From: Flagellimonas myxillae
GTDB lineage: Bacteria > Bacteroidota > Bacteroidia > Flavobacteriales > Flavobacteriaceae
DNA length: 64,000 nucleotides
Direction of reading: 5' to 3'
Assembly (NCBI RefSeq): GCF_023502235.1
Contig: NZ_JAMFLY010000005.1
Location: 124,001 to 188,000 of the forward strand
Shown here: positions 1 through 7,964 of the stretch, piece after piece
How the letters are laid out: the number at the start of each line of letters is the position of its first letter
Numbering within the stretch: position 1 is the first letter of the stretch
The notes under the pieces: generated by a model
Databases searched by the model: none
What the model saw: only the letters and a program-made list of their open reading frames with translations
Told to the model about the DNA's origin: nothing
Position numbers and translations under genes: made by a program

Positions 1-416
1 TGAATTTTAAAATCGATTACGATGCCGACCTCAGCACAGAATTGATCTTGGATTGGCTGTATACCATCGGCCCGTACCCCATGAAAAACATCACTAAATC
101 CTGGGTACAAAAAGTGGAGCGGATTATAAAACACGAGCTAACCGAATTCCATTCCTTAAAATCCTTGGCAGAACGTATCCATGTGCATCCGGTTTATATG
201 GCCCGAATCTTTAAGGCAGAAAAGGGAATCACCATTGGGGAATTTCAACTCAAATCCAAATTACATAACGCGGTGTATCTACTATCCAGCACCCAACAGT
301 CCATCTCAGATATCTCGTTTGCCAACGGCTTTTTTGACGATGCTCACTTTATACGATCTTTTAAGATGGCCTACGGGATTTCACCCAACCGTTTCCGGAA
401 AATCCTAAATAGTTAA
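1..416 (+). CDS. AraC-family transcriptional regulator, C-terminal part (5' end outside window)
   Basis: The reading frame is open from the first bases (codons in phase from position 3), so the start lies upstream of the window. The visible residues are a C-terminal AraC/XylS DNA-binding domain with two helix-turn-helix units. The first covers the stretch with SLAERIHVHPVYMARIFKAE; the second ends in the family signature around ISDISFANGFFDDAHFIRSF followed by GISPNRFR. Such proteins activate or repress nearby promoters in response to a ligand bound by the N-terminal domain, which cannot be seen here. The target is unknown; the secreted protein 62 bases downstream is on the same strand. Confidence 0.9.
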   Translation, partial: NFKIDYDADLSTELILDWLYTIGPYPMKNITKSWVQKVERIIKHELTEFHSLKSLAERIHVHPVYMARIFKAEKGITIGEFQLKSKLHNAVYLLSSTQQSISDISFANGFFDDAHFIRSFKMAYGISPNRFRKILNS

Positions 417-478
417 TCTGGTACAATTTCTTAAGCTGATTGCGGTTGATTTTTGTGCTATCAATCAAATCACGAAAA

Positions 479-1552
479 ATGTCTACAAGAAATAGAACCC
501 TTAGCACCCTTCTTATGCTCCTGTTTGTTGGAGCAGCGGCGCAACCAAAACAGAAAACCCTCCCTTATGATCAAATCTATGCCTATGGCATGGATGCTGA
601 CGTCTCCCCTATTTTCCCTTTGTTGGGAGTAGATGGATTGAATGCCAAAGACCAAAAATTTAAATCGGATTTTGAAGCCCGTTTCAAGGGTGAATCCGAT
701 TTGGAAATATCACCACCTGAATCGGAAATGGAAACCTTGATTTCCCACTTCAAAAGCTATTGGAGAAAATCCCTCTTAGACCCTAGTGGCAACTTTGAGC
801 GGGATTTGGGAGGTAACGTGGTTCCCTTCCTAATGAAAAACTATCCACCCGTTCGTGGTAAAAAAGTGACCCGCGACAGTTTGGGCTATTTTCTTCGGGA
901 TTACATCCATGCGAAAGGGTTTTATACTACTGATGAAGTCACCTACCAAGGTCGCCTCATAGATCTCATGGTTTGGAAAAAACAAACCCCAAAAGTCTAT
1001 CAAGTGGATTTGGGCAAAGGTGAAATGCAAGAAGTAACCGTATATTTTTTGGAGGACTTTGCCACCTTGGGTTGGATGGAATATGCCACCCTGGGAGCCC
1101 ATCATCCAGGGGGCTGGACGGAAGAGGAAGGTATTTATTGTGTGAAAAAAGCCTACGATGTGGAAAGCGAAAATTTCAAGATCAGTTATTTGGGCCATGA
1201 AGCCAGACATTTTGCGGACAAGAAAATCTGGCCAGATTTAAAATCCGCCGATTTGGAATACCGGGCAAAACTCACCGAATTGAGCTTGGCCCAAGACACC
1301 CTATTTGATTTGATTACCTTTTTCGCGGAAAATGCAAACAAGGATAGCGAGAATGGACACCAGATTGCAAACTATTGTGTGATCAGGGATTTATCACAAA
1401 AACTGTTCAAATCGGATTTTGAGGCTTCTCGGAATAAATGGGAAAAGATTGGTCTTAAGAAAATCAATAAGGCTGCAGGGCGGTTGCTGAAGAAAAATAA
1501 CAAGGAATTAAAATCCATTGGAAAGGAAGCGCAATCACTGATTGAGGTTTAG
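479..1552 (+). CDS. Secreted protein with HExxH motif, putative zinc metallopeptidase-like
   Basis: I chose ATG 479 because it is followed by a clean Sec signal peptide (basic MSTRNRT, hydrophobic core, cut near AAAQ); a TTG at 440 would add 13 residues before it. The protein has 357 residues and no family I can name. Residues 239-244 read GHEARH, an exact HExxH zinc-site pattern (H240, E241, H244). E260 (in LEYR) or E267 (in KLTE) could supply a third ligand, as in gluzincins. The C-terminus is lysine-rich and probably helical. Only the zincin motif suggests a function, so peptidase activity is inference. It stands alone between the AraC gene and the dioxygenase. Confidence 0.7.
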   Translation: MSTRNRTLSTLLMLLFVGAAAQPKQKTLPYDQIYAYGMDADVSPIFPLLGVDGLNAKDQKFKSDFEARFKGESDLEISPPESEMETLISHFKSYWRKSLLDPSGNFERDLGGNVVPFLMKNYPPVRGKKVTRDSLGYFLRDYIHAKGFYTTDEVTYQGRLIDLMVWKKQTPKVYQVDLGKGEMQEVTVYFLEDFATLGWMEYATLGAHHPGGWTEEEGIYCVKKAYDVESENFKISYLGHEARHFADKKIWPDLKSADLEYRAKLTELSLAQDTLFDLITFFAENANKDSENGHQIANYCVIRDLSQKLFKSDFEASRNKWEKIGLKKINKAAGRLLKKNNKELKSIGKEAQSLIEV

Positions 1553-1587
1553 TATAAATTTCTTAGGACTTTTGGTTAACTTACAAT

Positions 1588-1610
1588 GGTAAAGTCCCTT
1601 GACTTTCACC
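1588..1610. repeat. Short inverted repeat before the dioxygenase gene
   Basis: GGTAAAGTC and GACTTTCACC pair around a CCTT loop with one bulged base. No T-tract follows on either strand, so it is not a standard intrinsic terminator. It ends 17 bases before the start codon at 1627 and could be an operator or a leader hairpin. Confidence 0.25.
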
Positions 1611-1626
1611 ATTTACCAATAGCCAA

Positions 1627-2436
1627 ATGAATCTCAATATTCTAGATCAACCGTACACTCTTAACCAAGACCAACTCGATTTTTACAAGCAAAACGCCTT
1701 TATAAAAATCAAAGAGGTTTTACCTCCAGAGGTACTGGCCTATTTCAATACAGTGATTTCTGCCAAGGTGGAAGAACAGAATACCCAGTCCACACCTTTG
1801 GAGGATCGCGATACCTATGGCAAGGCTTTTTTGCAAATTTTCAATCTGTGGACCTTGGACGAGGAAATCAAAAAACTGGTTTGTTGTAAACGTCTAGCAC
1901 AATTGGCGGCTGACCTTATGGAAGTGAACGGGGTTCGCATGTACCATGATCAGGCACTATTTAAAGAAGGTGGCGGTGGGATTACCCCTTGGCATGCCGA
2001 TCAATATTATTGGCCCTTATCCACGGATAGGGTCATTACGGCCTGGATTCCCTTGCAAGCTGTGCCAGCAGAAATGGGTCCGTTGGAATTTGCCGCAGGT
2101 AGTCAGGATATCTTAACAGGACGGGATTTATCCATCAGCGATGAAAGCGAAACCTTGATCGGAGAAAAGCTCCGTTTAACGGATTGTCCTAAAATTTCCG
2201 AACCTTTTGATATTGGAGAAGTCAGTTTTCATTCCGGATGGATTTTCCACCGAGCGGGACCCAATACCACCAACCGGACAAGAAAAGTGATGACCTCCAT
2301 TTATATGGACAAGGACATGCTCCTGAAAAAACCAGAAAACGATGGCCAAATCAACGATTGTGAAACCTGGTGTCCTGGTGTGGAGATTGGTTCAGTCATC
2401 GACTCCCAAATAAATCCGATATTGTTTGAACGGTAA
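1627..2436 (+). CDS. Phytanoyl-CoA dioxygenase (PhyH) family Fe(II)/2-oxoglutarate oxygenase
   Basis: A 269-residue cytoplasmic protein of the PhyH family, which hydroxylates small molecules using Fe(II), O2 and 2-oxoglutarate. The iron-binding HxD is visible in TPWHADQYYWPL. The distal His lies in GWIFHRAGPNTTNRTRK, where the following Arg fits the 2-oxoglutarate-binding role. Length is normal for the family. PhyH members act on very different substrates (lipids, ectoine, secondary metabolites), so the substrate is unknown. There is no obvious operon partner: the next gene has its own promoter-like region. Confidence 0.85.
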   Translation: MNLNILDQPYTLNQDQLDFYKQNAFIKIKEVLPPEVLAYFNTVISAKVEEQNTQSTPLEDRDTYGKAFLQIFNLWTLDEEIKKLVCCKRLAQLAADLMEVNGVRMYHDQALFKEGGGGITPWHADQYYWPLSTDRVITAWIPLQAVPAEMGPLEFAAGSQDILTGRDLSISDESETLIGEKLRLTDCPKISEPFDIGEVSFHSGWIFHRAGPNTTNRTRKVMTSIYMDKDMLLKKPENDGQINDCETWCPGVEIGSVIDSQINPILFER

Positions 2437-2481
2437 AAAAGTTTAGTTTAGAGCAACTTCGTTAAATTTTTCAACCTCATT

Positions 2482-2506
2482 TATATTTGTTAACCAATTG
2501 GTTAAC
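2482..2506 (+). promoter_or_regulatory. Promoter -7 box overlapping an 18-bp perfect palindrome (likely operator of the XRE gene)
   Basis: TATATTTG at 2482-2489 matches the Bacteroidota -7 consensus TAnnTTTG. Sharing its last G, GTTAACCAATTGGTTAAC (2489-2506) is a perfect 18-bp palindrome that ends 20 bases before the ATG at 2527. A dimeric HTH protein bound here would cover the start of transcription, which suggests autorepression by the adjacent XRE protein. No clear -33 TTG is visible. Confidence 0.6.
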
Positions 2507-2526
2507 TTTTGGATTAAAATTAAAAA

Positions 2527-2811
2527 ATGTATCAATTTGAAGATGTTCTAATACAGAAATATGGGAAAAAAGGAACTCCTGCCAGAGATCAATTTGATTC
2601 GGACTCCCTAGCCTTCCGTTTGGGAGTCATGCTCAAAGAAGCCCGCAAGGAGGCCAAGCTTACCCAAGAGGAATTAGCAGTAAGAACAGGAACCAAAAAA
2701 AGCTATATTTCCAGAATTGAACGAGGCCAATCTGACATCCAAATTTCCACATACCATAAACTCATTGAAATTGGATTGGGAAGACCCTTGCATATTTCCA
2801 TCGGAAGATAA
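2527..2811 (+). CDS. XRE-family helix-turn-helix protein, HigA antitoxin-like, without a toxin neighbour
   Basis: A 94-residue protein with a Cro/C1-type HTH from about residue 32 to 90 (core LTQEELAVRTGTKKSYISRI). It resembles antitoxins of HigBA/RelE-type pairs, in which the toxin gene normally comes directly before the antitoxin. Here the preceding 90 bases hold only the promoter and palindrome, and before that lies a dioxygenase gene, so no toxin is present. It may be an orphan antitoxin or a simple autoregulated repressor. The palindrome at 2489-2506 is its likely binding site. Confidence 0.8.
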   Translation: MYQFEDVLIQKYGKKGTPARDQFDSDSLAFRLGVMLKEARKEAKLTQEELAVRTGTKKSYISRIERGQSDIQISTYHKLIEIGLGRPLHISIGR

Positions 2812-2846
2812 CCAACAACCCCACACTAGCTTTTCATACCAAACGC

Positions 2847-3725
2847 ATGCACAACTTCGAACACCAGGCCATGGCCACCCGCTTTCTTCTTACCATTTCC
2901 GGAGAAGAAGCAAATTACGCCCAAAATGTAGCCCAACGCTGCTTTCAACGCTTGGATGAGTTGGAGGAAATCCTGAGTCGGTTTGTGGCCGGCAGTGACA
3001 TCAGTCGCATCAACAAACTAAAGGCCGATGCCCAATTGGCCTTGGAGCACGAGACCTGGGACGTGATCAAACAAGCCATCCAAGTACAGCAATGGACGCA
3101 AGGCACCTTTGATATTGGAGTGGCGGAACACATGAACATTTTCCGGGCTGCCAAAGAGGGTATCCTCAACGAGTTTGAAATGACCAATGCCTTGGAAAAG
3201 GCCCAAGAGGAAAAATTAAAGGCAAGCCTTTATGTAGACCCGGAAAAACCTTATTTCTACTGTATTCAACCGGGGATGCTTTTTGATCTAGGGGGTATAG
3301 GAAAAGGCTATGCCTTAGATCAATTGGCCTTATTACTTCAGGAAATGGAGGTTGAAAATTACAGCATCAGCGCCGGAGACAGTACACTACTCACTCAAGG
3401 TTCCCCTGAAGATGCCGAGCACTGGAGTCATTCCATAGCTTCCTCAGAGGAACAAAAAGAACTGCAATTAAAGAATATTGCGGTCAGTGCTTCGGGCACC
3501 TTTCATCAAGGCAACCACATTTTTGACCCTAGAACGGGCAAAAACACCGGGGTTTCCGAATTTGACCGTATCTGGGTGGCTTGCAAAAAGGCCGCATATT
3601 CCGATGCATTTTCCACCGGACTATATCTGCATTCCGTTAACGAAATTGAAAATATTGTTAAAAATGTGCAAGAAATAGCATGGGTGGTCTATAGCCAAGG
3701 TGGAAAGCTCTTTTCCATTGATTGA
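2847..3725 (+). CDS. apbE: FAD:protein FMN transferase, ApbE family
   Basis: A 292-residue ApbE-family protein, which covalently attaches FMN to Thr residues of partner flavoproteins such as NqrB/NqrC or RnfG, using FAD and Mg2+. Visible signatures are MATRFLL near the start, RFVAGSDISRIN, FDLGGIGKGYALD (the LGGIaKGYa motif), ISAGDS, HIFDPRTGK and SDAFSTGLY (metal-site Asp and Thr). There is no signal peptide or lipobox, whereas many bacterial ApbE proteins are exported lipoproteins, so it would act in the cytoplasm unless the true start is elsewhere. No flavoprotein target is encoded next to it. Confidence 0.85.
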   Translation: MHNFEHQAMATRFLLTISGEEANYAQNVAQRCFQRLDELEEILSRFVAGSDISRINKLKADAQLALEHETWDVIKQAIQVQQWTQGTFDIGVAEHMNIFRAAKEGILNEFEMTNALEKAQEEKLKASLYVDPEKPYFYCIQPGMLFDLGGIGKGYALDQLALLLQEMEVENYSISAGDSTLLTQGSPEDAEHWSHSIASSEEQKELQLKNIAVSASGTFHQGNHIFDPRTGKNTGVSEFDRIWVACKKAAYSDAFSTGLYLHSVNEIENIVKNVQEIAWVVYSQGGKLFSID

Positions 3726-3799
3726 AAAAATGTACATTTGGACAGCTAGCCACAATCGAACATCAAACTAACATCGGAACTTAACTAACAAAAATTGCA

Positions 3800-5158
3800 A
3801 TGAGTACTTCGAACAAAACGGACAGACGGAACTTTATTAAAACCTCTACCCTATTCGGAACCGGGCTAATGCTCGCCAACCCCTTTAGCATTACCGCCAA
3901 CCCACTTAAGGTTGGGGATAAGGTAAATGTGGGTGTTGTGGGCTGTGGAGGCCGAGGTGGTGGTGTCATCTTCAGGAACATTCCCAAAATACCGAGTGCC
4001 AACTTGGTAGCGGTATGCGATATTGTGGAAAGTCGTCGTGAAAATGCCAAAAATAGGTTCAATAGTCAGTATGGAACCAAGGTAAAGGCGTACGAGAATT
4101 TTTATGAAATGTTGGAAAAAGAAAATCTGGATGCCGTGGTTTTAACCACCCCTGATTTCTGGCATATGCAACATGCGGTGGACGCCTTGGAAGCGGGTAT
4201 CCATGTATACTGCGAAAAAGCTATGTCCAACAATATGAAGGACGCCCGAAAAATGGCAGAAGCCATGAAAAGAACGGGCAAATTGCTCCAGATTGGACGT
4301 CAACGCAGAAGTGATGACCGTTACCGATTTACCCACCAAATATTGTTGGAAAAAGAGCAAATGTTCGGCAGATTGACCCACGCCGTTGGTCAGTGGAACC
4401 GATCCCAAATTTGGACTCAGCAACCGAATAAAAAAGACAACCTTGACCTCAACAAGCTCAAGCAATACGGTTTTGATACAGTAGACCAAGTCTACAACTG
4501 GCGTAACTATAAAAAATTGGGTGGCGGGGTTGTATCCGATTTGGGATCACACCAGATAGACATCTTCAACTGGTTCTTTGGTGCTTATCCACATACGGTC
4601 TATGCCGCAGGAAACAATTCGTATTTTAATCTTGAGCAGGCCGATACCATGGCCACCATTTTGGAATACGATACCCCAAAAGGACCTGCCATTGGTATTT
4701 ATGAGAACATCTCCAACTCCAGAGCAATTGGGGTTTATGAACGTTTTATTGGGGATGATGGAGCCTTTATTATTTCGCAAGGTAAAGACAACAAGATTTT
4801 CCGAGAATCCCGTGTAGAAGCCAAACAATGGCAAGAATATATAGACGCTGGATATATCACCAACCTTGCCGATATGCAGAAATACAAGGAAAAGGAATCT
4901 GGAGATTCCGGCATCAAGGAAACTGCACCGCAGATCAGCTACGATATCAATGAAATGAAGGATATGGACAAGGTGTACAATTTGGCCAGCCATACAGCCC
5001 ACTTGTACAACTTCATCGAGTCGGTACGGGAAGAGGAAAAATTGAACTATGATGCCATCACCTCATACAAATCTGAAGTTTGTATCTATAAAATCCACGA
5101 GGCCATCAATGCCGGTGGGGAGCGCATCAAGATCAAGGCCAAGGAATACGAGGTGTAG
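3800..5158 (+). CDS. Gfo/Idh/MocA-family oxidoreductase with twin-arginine signal
   Basis: A 452-residue NAD(P)-dependent sugar oxidoreductase. Residues 9-16 read DRRNFIKT, followed by a hydrophobic stretch, which is a Tat signal for export in folded form with its cofactor. The Rossmann motif follows as VGVVGCGGRGGG, and the usual EKP appears as CEKAMSNN with Pro replaced by Ala. The C-terminal alpha/beta domain includes GGGVVSDLGSHQIDIFNW. The family oxidises or isomerises sugars or polyols; exported members include glucose-fructose oxidoreductase-like and GH109-like enzymes. TACATTTG at 3733-3740 is a candidate -7 box. The gene ends at a strong terminator. Confidence 0.88.
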   Translation: MSTSNKTDRRNFIKTSTLFGTGLMLANPFSITANPLKVGDKVNVGVVGCGGRGGGVIFRNIPKIPSANLVAVCDIVESRRENAKNRFNSQYGTKVKAYENFYEMLEKENLDAVVLTTPDFWHMQHAVDALEAGIHVYCEKAMSNNMKDARKMAEAMKRTGKLLQIGRQRRSDDRYRFTHQILLEKEQMFGRLTHAVGQWNRSQIWTQQPNKKDNLDLNKLKQYGFDTVDQVYNWRNYKKLGGGVVSDLGSHQIDIFNWFFGAYPHTVYAAGNNSYFNLEQADTMATILEYDTPKGPAIGIYENISNSRAIGVYERFIGDDGAFIISQGKDNKIFRESRVEAKQWQEYIDAGYITNLADMQKYKEKESGDSGIKETAPQISYDINEMKDMDKVYNLASHTAHLYNFIESVREEEKLNYDAITSYKSEVCIYKIHEAINAGGERIKIKAKEYEV

Positions 5159-5207
5159 GCTTCACTCCTTTGGACCACGGTCCAGAAGCATTTCAAAAAA
5201 ACAAAAA

Positions 5208-5236
5208 CACCCAGACTTTCGTCTGGGTGCCTTTTT
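5208..5236. terminator. Bidirectional intrinsic terminator
   Basis: CACCCAGAC and GTCTGGGTG form a perfect 9-bp stem around TTTC. The plus strand continues into a T-tract, and the A-rich run before the stem gives a T-rich tail on the minus strand. It lies between the convergent oxidoreductase and repeat-lipoprotein genes and can stop both transcripts. Confidence 0.85.
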
Positions 5237-5272
5237 GGAAACAAGTAAAGCAAATAATTTTCTTTTTCTATA

Positions 5273-7012
5273 TCAGTTTCTTGTCACCGTAATGCTGTTG
5301 GAAAGGGCATAGAATCCTTCTAAGTCAGCAACATTTTTTCCAGCTTCCAAACCTACAAGTCCATCCTCGAAAGTAGCGTGCCAGATAAGGCAAACCCCAG
5401 AACCAGCGGCATCAAAATCAACCCCCTCCACGGCATCCAGAGTTGGGGGAAGTCCCAGAATATTATTTTCATCATCCGTGATCACATAGGTTTGGTTCGT
5501 CCCAGTCAATTCCGAGTCATCCAAAGTGATTCCACTTACCATATCAGGGGTACCATCCACATCAAAGGTGAAAGGTCCACCAGATATAGTTCCGGCGTTA
5601 AGGCCATTTCGGGTTACGGTAATGGAATTGGAAAGGGCGTAGAATCCTTCCAAATCGGAAACATTGTAACCGGCCTCCAGGTTCATCAAGCCTTCCTCGT
5701 AAGTAATATGCCAGATTAGGCAAGTTCCCACACCAGCACCATCAAAATCCACGCCTTCTACCGCATCGATCGTTGGAGGTAAGCCCAAAATGTTGTTTTC
5801 ATCATCTGTGATTACCCAACGTTGCTTTGAACCAGTCAATTCAGCATCATCCAAGGTAATTCCACTAACCATGTCAGGGTTTCCGTCCACCGTTATGGTA
5901 AAGGGTCCACCGCCAATGGTACCTGCGTTTAATCCGTTTCTTGTAACCGTAATGGAATTGGAAAGGGCGTAGAATCCTTCCAAATCGGAAACATTATAAC
6001 CGGCCTCCAAGTTCATCAAACCGTCTTCGTAAGTGATATGCCAGATCAAGCAAGTTCCAACACCGGCACCATCAAAATCCACACCTTCAACTGCCTCTAT
6101 TGTTGGAGGCAAGCCCAAAATATTGTTTTCATCATCGGTGATCACCCAACGTTGCTTGGAACCGGTCAATTCAGCATCATCCAAGGTAATTCCACTGACC
6201 ATGTCAGGAGTTCCGTCCACTAGAATCGTGTAGGGTCCGCCACCGATAGTTCCCGCGTTCAATCCATTTCTGGTAACGGTGATCCTGTTGGAAAGCGCAT
6301 AGGCCCCGCTAAATCCATCAAGGTTCATCCCAGCTTCCAATCCGGTAAGGCCGTCCTCATAGGTTAAATGATAAACAAAGCATACGCCTACGCCAGCACC
6401 ATCAAAATTTACCCCTTCAAGGGCTTCAATGGTAGGTGGCAATCCTAAAATATTGCGCTCATCATCTGTAATTACATAGGTTTGGTTGGTACCGTTCAAT
6501 TCCGAATCGTCCAAACTAACCCCAGAAATCATGTCCGGAGTTCCGTCTACCAATATGGTATAGGGGCCTCCTGAAAGAGTACCTGCATTAAGTCCATTAC
6601 GGGTAACGACTATTCGATTGGATAAATCGTGATCCCCAACAAGATTGTCCAAGTTTGTCCCTGGCTCCAATCCAGTTAAACCGTCTTCATATACCAAATG
6701 GTAAACAAAGCAAGTTCCAACTCCAGCTGCATCGAAATCCACGCCTTCCAAATCGGCAAGGGTGGGCGGCACGCCCAAAATGTTTCTAGAATCGTCTGTT
6801 ACGACATAGGTACGGTTGCTACCAACCACATCGCTGGCATCCAAAGTTACGCCGGAAATCATATCCGGGATTCCATCAACAGTAATGGTAAAAGGTCCAC
6901 CCGAAAGCGTTCCCGCTTCAAGTACAATGGGCTCATCGTCGGAATCGTTGCTACATCCCACGGCAAGAATTGCGATACCCAAGAGTATCCATAATGATTT
7001 TAAGTTGCTCAT
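5273..7012 (-). CDS. Lipoprotein made of five tandem 110-residue modules
   Basis: A 579-residue protein. The lipobox LAVGC puts the lipidated Cys at residue 20, followed by a short acidic linker (SNDSDDEP). Residues 33-579 are five copies of one module, four of exactly 110 residues and a last one of 107 that stops at VTRN. Each copy carries AGT(L/I)xGGP(F/Y)T, a VDGxPDM(I/V)SG segment, ITDDxxNILGLPPT, a single Cys, then YEDGLxxLEAG and ALSNxITVTRNGLN. The pattern suggests a beta-rich domain, but I do not recognise the family. It is probably outer-membrane anchored. It stands alone behind a terminator; the role is unknown. Confidence 0.85.
   Translation of the reverse strand: MSNLKSLWILLGIAILAVGCSNDSDDEPIVLEAGTLSGGPFTITVDGIPDMISGVTLDASDVVGSNRTYVVTDDSRNILGVPPTLADLEGVDFDAAGVGTCFVYHLVYEDGLTGLEPGTNLDNLVGDHDLSNRIVVTRNGLNAGTLSGGPYTILVDGTPDMISGVSLDDSELNGTNQTYVITDDERNILGLPPTIEALEGVNFDGAGVGVCFVYHLTYEDGLTGLEAGMNLDGFSGAYALSNRITVTRNGLNAGTIGGGPYTILVDGTPDMVSGITLDDAELTGSKQRWVITDDENNILGLPPTIEAVEGVDFDGAGVGTCLIWHITYEDGLMNLEAGYNVSDLEGFYALSNSITVTRNGLNAGTIGGGPFTITVDGNPDMVSGITLDDAELTGSKQRWVITDDENNILGLPPTIDAVEGVDFDGAGVGTCLIWHITYEEGLMNLEAGYNVSDLEGFYALSNSITVTRNGLNAGTISGGPFTFDVDGTPDMVSGITLDDSELTGTNQTYVITDDENNILGLPPTLDAVEGVDFDAAGSGVCLIWHATFEDGLVGLEAGKNVADLEGFYALSNSITVTRN
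5276..6916 (-). repeat. Five tandem 330-bp coding repeats
   Basis: The repeat units within the lipoprotein gene are, in coding order, 6916-6587, 6586-6257, 6256-5927, 5926-5597 and 5596-5276 (last unit 9 bp shorter). Units 3 and 4 encode almost the same protein but differ by many synonymous changes, so they have been kept alike by selection and are not a recent copy or assembly error. Confidence 0.9.
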
Positions 7013-7236
7013 TTTACGTGTTTTTTTATTTGCAACACAAATGAAGTGGGAAGTTGTTGCAGAAGTATCACATAAAAATCAAAATTATTTATGCTCTGAT
7101 TTTCAGGTATTTATAATAAAAAAGCTTGGATTTTGTAAAGATTTCGCCCAAAAACTGACTTTTTAGAGAATATTCCATCAATTTTTTAATGGAAAGGTGA
7201 ACTTTCCGTGATACTTTACCCTTTAATTCGTATATC

Positions 7237-7962
7237 ATGAAAAAAGTGTTGATTGTAGAGGATGATATCGAAATCATTCGTTTGTTGGAAATCCACCTGA
7301 AGGATTTAGGTTGTCAGGTGCTTTCCGCAATTCGGGGAGACATTGGACTGCAAAAAGCGCTAAAGGAAGATCCAGACCTGATTATTTTGGATGTTATGCT
7401 TCCTGGGATGGATGGGGTCGAAATCTGTCAAAAAATCCGTGCCGACAATATTACAACACCGATAATGATGCTCACCGCACGTTCCGAAGAAATTGACAAA
7501 GTATTGGGACTTGAGGTTGGGGCCGATGACTACCTCACCAAACCCTTTAGTGTACGCGAGTTTATTGCAAGGGTAAAAGCCATTTTCAGGCGTCAAAAAA
7601 TGGACGTTGTGGAAACATCTGGCGAAAAAAATCCAAAACTGATGCAGTTTGATGTACTGTCCATCGATATTGATATGCGTAAAGTGCTTTTGGACGGGAA
7701 AAAGGTGGAGCTTTCCCCTAAAGAATTCGAACTCTTGGTGTTGCTATCCTCTAATCCTGGGAAAAGTTATGATCGGGGCAAGTTGCTCAATATGATATGG
7801 GGCTACGATTTTAAAGGTTATGAGCACACGGTGAACTCCCATATTAATCGCCTCCGCTCCAAGATTGAACCCGATATGAGCAATCCCAAATTCATCCTAA
7901 CCACTTGGGGGGTGGGTTATAAATTCAACGAAGAACTTTTGGAAACCCAAGCCAATCATTGA
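7237..7962 (+). CDS. OmpR/PhoB-family response regulator
   Basis: A 241-residue response regulator. The receiver domain has the acidic pair in VEDD (8-10), phosphoacceptor Asp52 in LDVMLPGMDG, Thr80 and Lys102 (LTKPF). A winged-helix DNA-binding domain covers about residues 130-235, with the ELSPKEFELL and HINRLRSKIE segments of the OmpR/PhoB type. Phosphorylation by the histidine kinase encoded next should control promoters. The kinase start lies 3 bases after this stop codon, so the two are one operon. The stimulus and targets are unknown. Confidence 0.93.
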   Translation: MKKVLIVEDDIEIIRLLEIHLKDLGCQVLSAIRGDIGLQKALKEDPDLIILDVMLPGMDGVEICQKIRADNITTPIMMLTARSEEIDKVLGLEVGADDYLTKPFSVREFIARVKAIFRRQKMDVVETSGEKNPKLMQFDVLSIDIDMRKVLLDGKKVELSPKEFELLVLLSSNPGKSYDRGKLLNMIWGYDFKGYEHTVNSHINRLRSKIEPDMSNPKFILTTWGVGYKFNEELLETQANH

Positions 7963-7964
7963 CC

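Noticed and set aside
2437-2846. Complete toxin-antitoxin pair around the XRE gene
   Set aside because: No RelE/HigB-like frame exists on either side; the flanking genes are a dioxygenase and ApbE.
5276-6916. Regular 330-bp repeats looking like a satellite or CRISPR-like array
   Set aside because: They are in-frame protein modules of one lipoprotein gene and differ by synonymous changes; no short repeats with unique spacers exist.
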